Source: Erysipelotrichaceae bacterium (GTDB lineage Bacteria > Bacillota_I > Bacilli_A > Erysipelotrichales > Erysipelotrichaceae). Taken from it: a DNA stretch of 32,112 nt. Under the pieces are notes generated by a model. The model saw nothing but the letters and a program-made list of their open reading frames with translations, was not told the origin of the DNA and ran no database searches. Numbering within the stretch: position 1 is the first letter of the stretch; each line of letters begins with the position of its first letter. The position numbers and the translations under genes are program-made. The stretch spans positions 1 to 32,112 of the forward strand of contig JAFYHT010000011.1 of assembly GCA_017539025.1 (NCBI GenBank). Reading direction: 5' to 3'. Of the stretch, positions 24,644 through 32,028 are shown in pieces.

Positions 24644-25459
24644 CTATTCAGGATACATCTGCTGATAACATTCAGCCAGAATCTCCATGAACAGGATCAT
24701 CAGATTCAGTGTGACATCAAAGGAAGAATTCCTGTCTCCAATACCGATCGTTTCATCGGTCACATCGAACATTCCCTTCCCGTTCAAAGTGATCAGGTAA
24801 GATCTGTCTGCATGTTTCTTCAGATACTGTTTCAGATTCCCTTTGGTCCTTTCTCTGTCCACATTGCTGATAAAATACCCATACATGGAAATGATGATCA
24901 GCAATGTATTATCAGCAGATAAGGCATCGATACTGTCAAGATCAGGAGAAATGTTGCTGATGATCTTGCCGCATCTGGCAAGCTCGATCCTGAAGATCTC
25001 CCCTATCACGTTGGAAAGACCCGCTCCGCACAGACATACATTCTCATGACCATGTATCTGTCTGCATAACTCCACCATCTTTGAATGATCAATGAGCGAA
25101 AGGTGATGAAGACAATATTCATTCTGACTGGCGAGCCAATCCTTCAGCGATGAAACATATCGTTCATCGGAACTTGTGTCCAGAGAAAAATGAACTCTCA
25201 GCTCATGATTCTTTATTTCGTCAATATAATTCTGAACACTGTATTTGAAATCAGCCATCCCTTCAAAACCGATCTCTCTTGTAAAACGGATCACGGAAGG
25301 ATGAGATGTATAACAGGCATCAGCGATCTGCGAAACAGACATCTCCGGGATCTCCAAAAGATGATTCAACATAAAACGGCAGATCACTTCATTTGTATTG
25401 TTCTTATTGCTGCGCTTGAGATAATTGCTTAAAACATTATAGATATTATCCATCTTCAA
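24644..25459 (-). CDS. RpiR/MurR-family transcriptional regulator
   Basis: Protein of 271 residues. The N-terminal HTH_6 domain (about 1-80) has ICRFMLNHLLEIPEMSVSQIADACYTSHPSVIRFTREIGFEGMADFK-type sequence with the typical SxxxIxRFxxxxGFxGxxxFK pattern. The C-terminal SIS domain (about 110-250) has VCLCGAGLSN and LIIISMYG segments that bind a sugar phosphate. RpiR proteins sense sugar phosphates and control PTS or amino-sugar genes. The start is a TTG at 25459 with AGAGGTG about 10 nt upstream; an ATG two codons in is spaced too far. It sits between two PTS operons and could control either; the inverted repeat just downstream favours the EIIBC operon. Confidence 0.93.
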   Translation of the reverse strand: MKMDNIYNVLSNYLKRSNKNNTNEVICRFMLNHLLEIPEMSVSQIADACYTSHPSVIRFTREIGFEGMADFKYSVQNYIDEIKNHELRVHFSLDTSSDERYVSSLKDWLASQNEYCLHHLSLIDHSKMVELCRQIHGHENVCLCGAGLSNVIGEIFRIELARCGKIISNISPDLDSIDALSADNTLLIIISMYGYFISNVDRERTKGNLKQYLKKHADRSYLITLNGKGMFDVTDETIGIGDRNSSFDVTLNLMILFMEILAECYQQMYPE

Positions 25460-25505
25460 TTATTATTTTACACCTCTTCCAAATTGGAATTCAGAGCTTT
25501 TCCAT

Positions 25506-25546
25506 AAAAAAGTCCGTCTCGATTCTTATACAGAACCAAGGCGGAC
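25506..25546 (-). terminator. Terminator of the ascorbate-type PTS operon
   Basis: Imperfect hairpin on the minus strand: GTCCG/CGGAC base (25512-25516 with 25542-25546), then an internal bulge and a second helix GGTTCT/AGAATC-like around a 5-nt loop, followed by TTTTTT. Confidence 0.8.
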
Positions 25547-25583
25547 GTTTTCATTATAAATGATTTAAGATACTAAGCAAGAA

Positions 25584-26852
25584 TTAGCTTAAGATCCTTG
25601 CGATCAGACCTTCGATGATACCGAACAGTGAGAAGTCCTGGCCGCCGTATACCAGCATCCAAGGCTGAATGGTGTTGTTGAAGAAGTAAGCACCAAAGCC
25701 TACCAGCAATACCATGATGACACCGTTGAGTGCACAAGCAATGATCGTACCTCTGACACCACCCTTTGCGTTAGCAATGATAGCAGCACAGCCGTTCTCG
25801 AAGAAGCAAGTGAAGATCAAAGGAATGATGACAGTCGGGAACATACCTCTTGTGACCAGGATCGTGATCGTTGAAGTGATGACAGCAACGATGAAACCGA
25901 TGATCAGAGAGTTCGGACCATAACCAAACAAAACCGGGCAGTCCAGAGCCGGGATAGCACCCGGAACGACCTTCTGAGCGATACCCTTGAAAGCAGGAAC
26001 GATCTCAGCGATCAACATACGGACACCCTGCAGCATGACAGTAACACCAACACCGAAGTATACGGAGTGGATGAACCAGTAAGAGAAGAAGCTTCCGGAA
26101 TAGCCGAAGACCTCAGCAGGTGACAGACCGTTTGCGGCAACAACGAAATACATGACGATGTAGACGACAGCGATCGCCAGAGAACCGGTGATGGAAACTT
26201 CTCTTAAGAATCCCAATGATTTCGGAAGTTTGAAATCTTCACAGCTCTTTGACTTGTCACCGACTAACGGTGCAACGATACCGGCGATGACAGACAGAGT
26301 CGTCGTCGGGTGGCCGATCGTGAAGTCATCCTTGCCGGTAACATCCTTGACAAGCGGTCTCATCAGGTTTGGTGCAACGATCATGTACAGAGCTGTGAAT
26401 ACAGCTGCCAGACCGATCAGTTTGCCGCCAGTCAGACCTGCATCAACACCGGCTGCAATGAATACGTATGGGAACCAGTAAAGCATATGTCCTGTGAGGA
26501 ATACTGATTTCCAAGGAGTGAAACGAGCTACCAGCAGGTTGATCGCAAATGCCAGGATCATAACGATACCGATCTGTGTACCATACTGACCGCCGATATC
26601 GATCGAAGCCGGAGCTGAAGCATTACCAGGCATCAGAAGATTGAATGCAGTGATGATGCCATCGATCGAATTACCGGTGATCAGACCTGTACCGGTATTC
26701 AGAACGAAGAAACCGATCGCAGTCATCAGAGTTCCTCTGACAACTTCTGAAGCAGATTTCTTCTGCAGGATCAAGCCGATCATTGCAACTAAGGCAAGGA
26801 AGATCGAACCCTGACCAAAGATCTCATTGATGATAAAGTTGAGAATTGACAT
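25584..26852 (-). CDS. PTS EIIC, ascorbate/galactitol-superfamily (UlaA-like)
   Basis: Protein of 422 residues with about ten to eleven membrane segments and the SgaT/UlaA signature: N-terminal FGQGSIFLALVAMIGLILQKK, then TGTGLITGN, FTPWKSVFLTGHMLYWFPY, and FTIGHPTTTLSVIAG with the GHP motif lining the ascorbate site in UlaA. The C-terminal half repeats the fold, as expected for this elevator transporter. It is encoded downstream of matching EIIB and EIIA genes in one operon. No ulaD/E/F-type enzymes are in the window, so the substrate may be ascorbate or another polyol, pentose or sugar acid. Confidence 0.93.
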   Translation of the reverse strand: MSILNFIINEIFGQGSIFLALVAMIGLILQKKSASEVVRGTLMTAIGFFVLNTGTGLITGNSIDGIITAFNLLMPGNASAPASIDIGGQYGTQIGIVMILAFAINLLVARFTPWKSVFLTGHMLYWFPYVFIAAGVDAGLTGGKLIGLAAVFTALYMIVAPNLMRPLVKDVTGKDDFTIGHPTTTLSVIAGIVAPLVGDKSKSCEDFKLPKSLGFLREVSITGSLAIAVVYIVMYFVVAANGLSPAEVFGYSGSFFSYWFIHSVYFGVGVTVMLQGVRMLIAEIVPAFKGIAQKVVPGAIPALDCPVLFGYGPNSLIIGFIVAVITSTITILVTRGMFPTVIIPLIFTCFFENGCAAIIANAKGGVRGTIIACALNGVIMVLLVGFGAYFFNNTIQPWMLVYGGQDFSLFGIIEGLIARILS

Positions 26853-26897
26853 AAGTATAGCCTCCTTTTCTTGTTTACTTATTTTCTCCCCTATTGA

Positions 26898-27188
26898 TTA
26901 TTCAGCTAAAGAATCAAAATACCCCTTGACCTTTTCCTCGACCTCATTGGAATCCATGAAATTCTCGATGATGATCACAGGAACCTCAGCACGATCGACG
27001 ATCAGTTCTGCCAGTTCCCTGGAAATGAAGATGACGTCACACGGGTTTGACAGGCAAGTGCCGACATCTCCGCAGAAGGTATCAGCTTCCAGATTCAGTT
27101 TGGAAAGGATGTCATCGATCGCCATTCTCAGCATCAATGAACTTCCGCATCCGAAACCGCAGACGCACTGTACTTTTGGTACTTTCAT
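26898..27188 (-). CDS. PTS EIIB, ascorbate/lactose-like (UlaB-like)
   Basis: Protein of 96 residues. The P-loop-like site VCGFGCGSSLM carries the phosphorylated Cys10 (the UlaB equivalent is ACGNGQGSS); Cys8 and Cys14 are extra. It takes phosphate from the EIIA encoded 10 nt upstream and passes it to the sugar bound by EIIC. The strand DVIFISRELAELI and the later VPVIIIENFMD fit the Rossmann-like EIIB fold. Good SD (AGGAGG) just before the ATG. Gap of 45 nt to the EIIC gene. Confidence 0.92.
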   Translation of the reverse strand: MKVPKVQCVCGFGCGSSLMLRMAIDDILSKLNLEADTFCGDVGTCLSNPCDVIFISRELAELIVDRAEVPVIIIENFMDSNEVEEKVKGYFDSLAE

Positions 27189-27198
27189 AAAACTCCTC

Positions 27199-27636
27199 CT
27201 AATCTGTATTGATCAGTTCGTAAAGCTCTTCTTTTTCCTTACATTCGGAAAGCTTTGCGATCATGTCTTTTTTCATCAGTCTCTTCGCGATCTTCGACAG
27301 ATTTTCAATATGAGACTGCTTGTCGATGCAAGCCAGACACATCACGACCTTCACCGGATCATTGGCAGAACCAAATTCCACACCATCCTTCAGATTGATC
27401 AGAGATACCGCATTGTTTTTCACGGCCTCGCACGGTGCGGCATGGGCCAAGGCAAAACCCTTGGCGATCACCATATATGGCCCAAGTTCATTGACTGATC
27501 TGATCATATCTTCGATGTAAGCTTCTTCAATATCTCCGGAATCGATCAAAAGAGCTCCGGCAGCGCGGATCGCTTCCTTCCAGTCTGAAACCTCAGCCTG
27601 TACAAAGATCTTTTCCATCGAAACCAGTTCTTCCAT
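27199..27636 (-). CDS. PTS EIIA, mannitol/fructose-type (UlaC-like)
   Basis: Protein of 145 residues from the chosen start. The phosphorylation site is His65 in GFALAHAAPCEAV, aligning with UlaC APGLAMPHGRPEEGV. The preceding ELGPYMVIAKG and following VSLINLKDGVEFG strands match the PTS_EIIA_2 fold. The frame is open upstream to an ATG at 27705, but a near-perfect promoter lies in that extension (TTGAGA, 18 nt, TATAAT), with transcription expected near 27657, so the longer form cannot be made from it. The ATG at 27636 gives the normal UlaC length; a TAGGAGA SD lies 13 nt away, longer than ideal. First gene of the EIIA-EIIB-EIIC operon. Confidence 0.88.
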   Translation of the reverse strand: MEELVSMEKIFVQAEVSDWKEAIRAAGALLIDSGDIEEAYIEDMIRSVNELGPYMVIAKGFALAHAAPCEAVKNNAVSLINLKDGVEFGSANDPVKVVMCLACIDKQSHIENLSKIAKRLMKKDMIAKLSECKEKEELYELINTD

Positions 27637-27663
27637 TATCTGATGAATGTCTCCTATAGTTTT

Positions 27664-27693
27664 ATTATATTCCACTATCAAAACAGCTCTCAA
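27664..27693 (-). promoter_or_regulatory. Near-consensus promoter of the ascorbate-type PTS operon
   Basis: On the minus strand, TTGAGA (27688-27693) and TATAAT (27664-27669) with an 18-nt spacer. Expected start of transcription about 27657, which fixes the EIIA start codon at 27636. Confidence 0.85.
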
Positions 27694-27741
27694 TATCAAT
27701 TTCATATATTTGAGCTTTTTGTGATATCTGTTCCATCAGAA

Positions 27742-27762
27742 AAGGCATCATTCCGATGCCTT
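27742..27762 (-). terminator. Terminator overlapping the stop of the AAA+ gene
   Basis: Stem AAGGCATC / GATGCCTT with a 5-nt loop, followed on the minus strand by TTTTCTG. The TGA stop of the AAA+ gene is inside the hairpin, so the last two or three codons form one arm. Confidence 0.65.
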
Positions 27763-29766
27763 CTTGCCTGAGAATTTGTTTTCGCTTAAGTTGAAGTCGA
27801 TCCTTTCCAGAACGTTCATCTGCGCATCCGGATTCGCCAATAATCTCTTGGACTGATTGAGTATGGCATCCTCGACCAGATTCCTTGCCAGACGACCGTT
27901 TCCTGAGTTTGGATCGTTCCTGCTTTGAATCAGTGTGAAGTAATCCTGCAGAGGTCTTAAAGCCTCTTCTGCGATCACGTAATCCTTGCCCTTGGCAATA
28001 GACTTTGCAATCAGCATCAGCTCTTCACCGGTGTAATCGGAGAATTCGATGATATTCGCAAATCTCGATTTCAGACCGCTGTTTGCCTCCAGGAAATCCT
28101 TCATTTCCTTGGTGTAACCGGCCAGGATGACGATCAGGTCATCACGATGGTCTTCCATTGCCTTGACTAACGTATCGATCGCTTCCAGACCGAAGGAATC
28201 ATCCTTGCCTCTGTATAAGGAATAAGCCTCATCGATGAACAATACACCGCCCAATGCAGACTGAATGACTGACATCGTAAGCGGGGCAGTATGACCGACA
28301 TACTTGCCGACCAGATCAGCTCTGGTCACTTCGACCAGCTGACCCTGTTTCAGGATACCGCAGGCCTTCATCATCCTGGATACCAGTCTGGCGATCGTCG
28401 TCTTACCTGTACCAGGATTGCCCGTAAAGATCATGTGTTTAGAGATCTCGTTGGTCTTGAGACCCTTCTGTCTTCTGATCTGATTGATCTTGATCAGATT
28501 CTCTAAAGACAATAGATAATTCTTGACATCATCCAGACCGACGATGGCATCCAGTTCCTTCTGGATCTCTTCTCTTTCAGCTCTGGCATCATCAACGATA
28601 TCAAGATTCATAGCGAATTCATTGAAGACAGCCTTGATCGTCTCATCATGAACGATCTTCACCTGACCGATCTCGTCATGTTTCAATGCGATATCGACCA
28701 TCTCGTTGTAGATCTTCTTGACTGTCGGAGACAAGGAATCGATACCGTCATTCGGTTCATAGATCGAACGCAGGTAAGTCTTCACGGAATCATCGACTTC
28801 CACTTTCATCTCCAGCTGATTTTCACATCTGCTTACCAGAGAATCGATCAGCTGATCGATGATCTTGACCAAAGATTCCTCATCCAGTTTTTCTGTCTTG
28901 ACCTTGTCATCGATCTTATCGATGAAAGACTTGCCAAAGACATCCATCATCTTCGTCGGATTCTTTTCCGAAACAAAGACGAGTACTTTATCATTGCCGC
29001 TGAGGCGATCGATGATATCGCCCTGCAGCGTATTGGTAACTTCTACCAGCTGATTATTCTTTAAAGCATAACGCTTGCTTAAGATACATGTGCCCTCTAA
29101 TACCAGTTCCGCCAGCATCCTGTTGAAGATCGGAGAAGCTTCTTCGAAGTTTTCGATCAGGACGATCGGATTCTTGCCTGACAAGGCAACATAGATATCC
29201 TGCAGGAACAGTACTTCCTGTGAGCTTGACTGATATCTGGACATATCCAGTTCGATGACTTCACTCGATACCGTCAGACCGTACTTCTTTAACAAAGTAC
29301 CCATGGTATAGACCATCTGATGTCTGCCTGTACCATTGCTTCCGTAAAGGATGATGGAGTTTCTGATCTTCTGCGGATCGGAACCGACGACATACGGCCT
29401 TCTGAAAGCAGTCGTAAATGCCTTGCACGCTTCATCTTCACCGATGATCGTCTCGGAAAGATCCTTGTAGATATTCTCAAATACTTCCTTGGAAGCCTTG
29501 CCTAAAACGACCGTCTCCGGTGTTTCGATCTGAATATTGAAATCCTTTTCGATATCCGATTTCAGCTTCTTAAGGTCATCATCGGAATAATTGAACTTCT
29601 TGGTCATCTCTTCAATATCCTTCTGGTTCTGCAAAAGGATCTTGTTGAGCTCACTCTCGGTATCCTTCAGGATATCGACAGAATCGTTGTAGATATTGGA
29701 AAAACTGCTTCTTCTCTTGGAAAAGAGCTCTTCCATCATCTTTTCTTTTTCATCATGTTTTGACAT
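27748..29766 (-). CDS. Double AAA+ ATPase: degenerate Clp-D2-like module plus active CbbX/SpoVK-like module
   Basis: Protein of 672 residues. After a coiled-coil-like N-terminus (about 1-80), residues 100-385 look like a Clp/Hsp100 D2 AAA domain (TIIGEDEACKAFTTAFRR, then SIILYGSNGTGRHQ), but the Walker A lysine is Arg148 with His after it, and the Walker B acids are replaced (IVLIENFEEA). Residues 400-650 are an intact CbbX/SpoVK/EccA-type AAA domain: VGLDDVKNYLL, Walker A TGNPGTGKTT (Lys455), pore-loop-like KYVGHT, Walker B LFIDEAY (Asp512, Glu513), AGYT sensor and SGLKSRF with Arg568 as likely arginine finger. Such activase-type domains remodel protein assemblies. A GTG at 29790 is in frame, but the ATG at 29766, 1 nt after the upstream stop, is preferred. 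Third gene of the operon. Confidence 0.88.
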   Translation of the reverse strand: MSKHDEKEKMMEELFSKRRSSFSNIYNDSVDILKDTESELNKILLQNQKDIEEMTKKFNYSDDDLKKLKSDIEKDFNIQIETPETVVLGKASKEVFENIYKDLSETIIGEDEACKAFTTAFRRPYVVGSDPQKIRNSIILYGSNGTGRHQMVYTMGTLLKKYGLTVSSEVIELDMSRYQSSSQEVLFLQDIYVALSGKNPIVLIENFEEASPIFNRMLAELVLEGTCILSKRYALKNNQLVEVTNTLQGDIIDRLSGNDKVLVFVSEKNPTKMMDVFGKSFIDKIDDKVKTEKLDEESLVKIIDQLIDSLVSRCENQLEMKVEVDDSVKTYLRSIYEPNDGIDSLSPTVKKIYNEMVDIALKHDEIGQVKIVHDETIKAVFNEFAMNLDIVDDARAEREEIQKELDAIVGLDDVKNYLLSLENLIKINQIRRQKGLKTNEISKHMIFTGNPGTGKTTIARLVSRMMKACGILKQGQLVEVTRADLVGKYVGHTAPLTMSVIQSALGGVLFIDEAYSLYRGKDDSFGLEAIDTLVKAMEDHRDDLIVILAGYTKEMKDFLEANSGLKSRFANIIEFSDYTGEELMLIAKSIAKGKDYVIAEEALRPLQDYFTLIQSRNDPNSGNGRLARNLVEDAILNQSKRLLANPDAQMNVLERIDFNLSENKFSGKKASE

Positions 29767-29767
29767 A

Positions 29768-30295
29768 TTATAAATTTCTGGTGATCTCACTGTTGATACG
29801 TGACATCAGCAGCTCCTTGGAACGCTTTAAGGCCTTCAGCACATAAGCCAGGCCATCATAATAACCCTTCTCGTATAAACCGGAATGGGAATTGAATCTG
29901 TTGAGTTCATCGTTGACTCTCGCCTCGATGACATAGAGATCCTTCATGTTTTTATAGGCATCGGAATAATACTTCTCCAACGCATCCCTGTGTCCTTCGA
30001 CATAGGCATTGACATTCTTCGTGCCATAGGAAACATTCTCAACGATGCCCTTAAAACACTCGAAACGCGTCTGATACTGACCGATCTGATCCGGGATACG
30101 AGGTCTCGAGATCATTTCCGGATCCGCAACAGAAGTAAAAGTGGCATAAGAACGGTCCTTTACCTGTTCTTCTTTCTTGACATCCTCATCAGCCTTGACC
30201 GAATCAAGCGTCGAAAAGATATCGTCGATATCCATCGATTTCTGCTTTTCGACCTGTTCGACAAGCTTGAACATATCGATCTTGTTTTCAGCCAT
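29768..30295 (-). CDS. Unrecognised soluble helical protein, partner of the AAA+ ATPase
   Basis: Protein of 175 residues with no signal peptide or membrane segment and no family I recognise. Residues 1-50 are acidic and probably disordered, with a short amphipathic stretch MDIDDIFSTLDSVKADEDV. Residues 60-170 look helical and rich in Tyr, Lys and Asn, with a final KRSKELLMSRINSEIT helix. It is locked between the XpaC-like gene (start and stop overlap as TAATG) and the AAA+ gene (1-nt gap), so the three proteins are made together and probably work as a complex. It could be an adaptor or a substrate of the ATPase. It is not TelA, the usual partner of XpaC. Confidence 0.75.
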   Translation of the reverse strand: MAENKIDMFKLVEQVEKQKSMDIDDIFSTLDSVKADEDVKKEEQVKDRSYATFTSVADPEMISRPRIPDQIGQYQTRFECFKGIVENVSYGTKNVNAYVEGHRDALEKYYSDAYKNMKDLYVIEARVNDELNRFNSHSGLYEKGYYDGLAYVLKALKRSKELLMSRINSEITRNL

Positions 30296-31263
30296 TATTT
30301 GACCTCCTTGAACGGAGCCTCTACCAGGCCGTCCTGCTTTAACAGAGACTGCAAAGTATTGATATCCGCAGACAGATTCATATAGTCGGATTCATGCAGA
30401 GAATTATAGATCGTCTTTAACGCTTCATTGATCAGCTTGATCGTCTTGACCAGCTGTGTCTCGCACTTCTTGAACTCATCGCCCTTGATCGCAGAATCGG
30501 AAAGACGCTTGTAGTTTTCCAAGATGCCTGTCAGGATAGGCAGATAGTATTCATATAGTTTGTTCAGTTTCGGATCGACTGTACCGTCTTCTCTGTCAAC
30601 GATGTCGATCTGCTTCAGAAGCTCGCAGGTCTGATACAGACCATTGGTGACTTCTTCGTTGGACAAACCTTTGTTTAAAGTGTTGATCTGATCGATGAAC
30701 TTCTCTGCATCAGAGAACTTGTCGATCTTCGGCTTGACTTCTTCCTTCTTCTCTTCTTTGACAGTTCCGCCCTTCTTCGCCAGCTGTGCCAGAGCAGAAA
30801 TGACTCTGTCATAAGCATCCGGATAATAAGACTTGAATTCCTTCAGCTGACAGATCTTCTCATCAAAATAAGAGATGTAGAGATTATCGACTGTCGTATA
30901 TGTGCCGCTCTGTGTTGAAATGGAAACGTTGTCAAACAGTATCAGAGAAGCATGATCCTCAAAATACTTGCTTAAGACCTTGTCGATATCAGCGTTTCTC
31001 GCATTTTTGACATAGCTTGTCGACTTGTTGGCCTTCACATTGGAACTCTTGCGTCTGTTGTAGCTCGTTCTGCTGGAACTGGTCGTTTCTTCACCAAAAA
31101 GCACTCTGACAAACTTAGCCAGAGCATAAATAGCAAATGCTGTCAGAATACTCGGAAGGACCAGACCAAAAATCAGAAGTCCGCCGCTGTCGATCAGTGC
31201 GTCCAGGATGGTCATGATAATGATAAATCCGAATATTCCGATGCCACCTCTTCTTCTTCTCAT
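30295..31263 (-). CDS. XpaC-like two-TM membrane protein
   Basis: Protein of 322 residues. A basic start (MRRRRGG) leads into two hydrophobic helices (about 8-24 and 27-56). A Ser/Lys-rich linker (60-90) follows, then a cytoplasmic domain. The C-terminal 120 residues (EYYLPILTGILENYKRLSDS and KTIKLINEALKTIYNSLHES, ending INTLQSLLKQDGL) match the XpaC family, named for 5-bromo-4-chloroindolyl-phosphate hydrolysis in Bacillus, whose real function is unclear and which is often paired with TelA in tellurite or envelope stress loci. Here the partner genes differ. First gene of the operon, with an extended -10 promoter (TGCTATAAT) 15 nt upstream. Likely a membrane dock for the AAA+ protein (inference). 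Confidence 0.82.
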   Translation of the reverse strand: MRRRRGGIGIFGFIIIMTILDALIDSGGLLIFGLVLPSILTAFAIYALAKFVRVLFGEETTSSSRTSYNRRKSSNVKANKSTSYVKNARNADIDKVLSKYFEDHASLILFDNVSISTQSGTYTTVDNLYISYFDEKICQLKEFKSYYPDAYDRVISALAQLAKKGGTVKEEKKEEVKPKIDKFSDAEKFIDQINTLNKGLSNEEVTNGLYQTCELLKQIDIVDREDGTVDPKLNKLYEYYLPILTGILENYKRLSDSAIKGDEFKKCETQLVKTIKLINEALKTIYNSLHESDYMNLSADINTLQSLLKQDGLVEAPFKEVK

Positions 31264-31272
31264 AACATTTCT

Positions 31273-31281
31273 ATTATAGCA
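31273..31281 (-). promoter_or_regulatory. Extended -10 promoter of the XpaC-AAA operon
   Basis: On the minus strand TGCTATAAT is a perfect extended -10. The -35 region lacks a TTGACA-like hexamer and instead contains half of a CIRCE-like operator (31298-31306). The -10 ends about 10 nt from the ATG, so the 5' UTR would be very short and no SD is visible. Confidence 0.7.
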
Positions 31282-31344
31282 TTCCCGATTACTAAACGAG
31301 TGCTAAAATGACATTATTATTCACATTGAATTCACAATTATTTG

Positions 31345-31350
31345 TATAAT
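31345..31350 (+). promoter_or_regulatory. -10 element of the amphipathic-helix protein gene
   Basis: TATAAT, 24 nt before the ATG at 31374. The -35 is unclear: TTGAAT lies only 13 nt upstream. An AAGGAGG SD is 8 nt from the ATG. Confidence 0.6.
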
Positions 31351-31373
31351 AAATGTAAAGGAGGTATTCTGAT

Positions 31374-31973
31374 ATGACAAAATTTGAGGATACTGTAAAA
31401 GAAATGGAATCTCAGGTTGAAGAACTTGAAAAAGATCTTGCTGAAAAAGCTGACAAGTTAGATGAAGCCGGTAAGGAAAAAGCGAAAGCTCTCGTCGAAA
31501 AGACTGAAGAAGCTATTAAGTCATCTATAGAAAAAGTCAAGGCTATCATCGATGATGTACAGGAAGATGAGAAGCTCGACGAATTCCTTGATAAAGTAAA
31601 AGCGAAATCAATGGAAGCAGTAGACTTCACAAAAGAAAAAGTTTCCGAACTGACCAAGAAAGTCGACAAGGAAAACAAACTTGACAAATTAGGCGATGAC
31701 ATCATGGCTGAATTCGACAAGCTGAAAGAATCAGATGCTTTCAAAAAGACAGCAGATTTCCTGAATGACATCTCTGAAAAAGTCAACGACTATTTCAACA
31801 AGCCGGAAGTCAAAGATGCTATCAACAAGGCAAGAACGACTACCATCAAAGTTGCTGAAAAGGGTGTTGAAGGCTTAAAGAAAGCTTTGGAACCAAAAGA
31901 AGCTCCAGTAGAAGAAGCTCCTGTAGAAGAAGCTCCAGTTGAAGCACCGGTAGAAGAAGAACCGAAAGAATAA
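31374..31973 (+). CDS. Charged amphipathic-helix protein with PVEEA-repeat tail
   Basis: Protein of 199 residues, about half Lys plus Glu/Asp, with no Cys or Trp, no signal peptide and no membrane segment. Residues 1-165 form long heptad or 11-mer-like amphipathic helices (for example VEELEKDLAEKADKLDEA and KVKAIIDDVQEDEKLDEFL), similar in style to LEA, apolipoprotein-like or YtxH-type stress proteins, but not assigned to a family. Residues 170-199 are low-complexity repeats of EAPVEE. Optimal SD and promoter, and a strong terminator, suggest high expression. It is divergent from the XpaC-AAA operon with a 110-bp shared upstream region. It could be a surface or chaperone-like factor; function unknown. 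Confidence 0.85.
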   Translation: MTKFEDTVKEMESQVEELEKDLAEKADKLDEAGKEKAKALVEKTEEAIKSSIEKVKAIIDDVQEDEKLDEFLDKVKAKSMEAVDFTKEKVSELTKKVDKENKLDKLGDDIMAEFDKLKESDAFKKTADFLNDISEKVNDYFNKPEVKDAINKARTTTIKVAEKGVEGLKKALEPKEAPVEEAPVEEAPVEAPVEEEPKE

Positions 31974-31996
31974 TAGAAGATTCCATGAATTTACGA

Positions 31997-32021
31997 AGCC
32001 CGGCATAAGTGCCGGGCTTTT
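31997..32021 (+). terminator. Terminator of the amphipathic-helix protein gene
   Basis: GC-rich 9-bp stem AGCCCGGCA / TGCCGGGCT with a TAAG loop and TTT tail. It sits between convergent genes. Confidence 0.9.
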
Positions 32022-32028
32022 CATTTAT

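Noticed and set aside
27637..27705. Longer EIIA start at 27705
   Set aside because: The promoter TTGAGA-18-TATAAT lies in this segment, so it would be upstream of the transcript.
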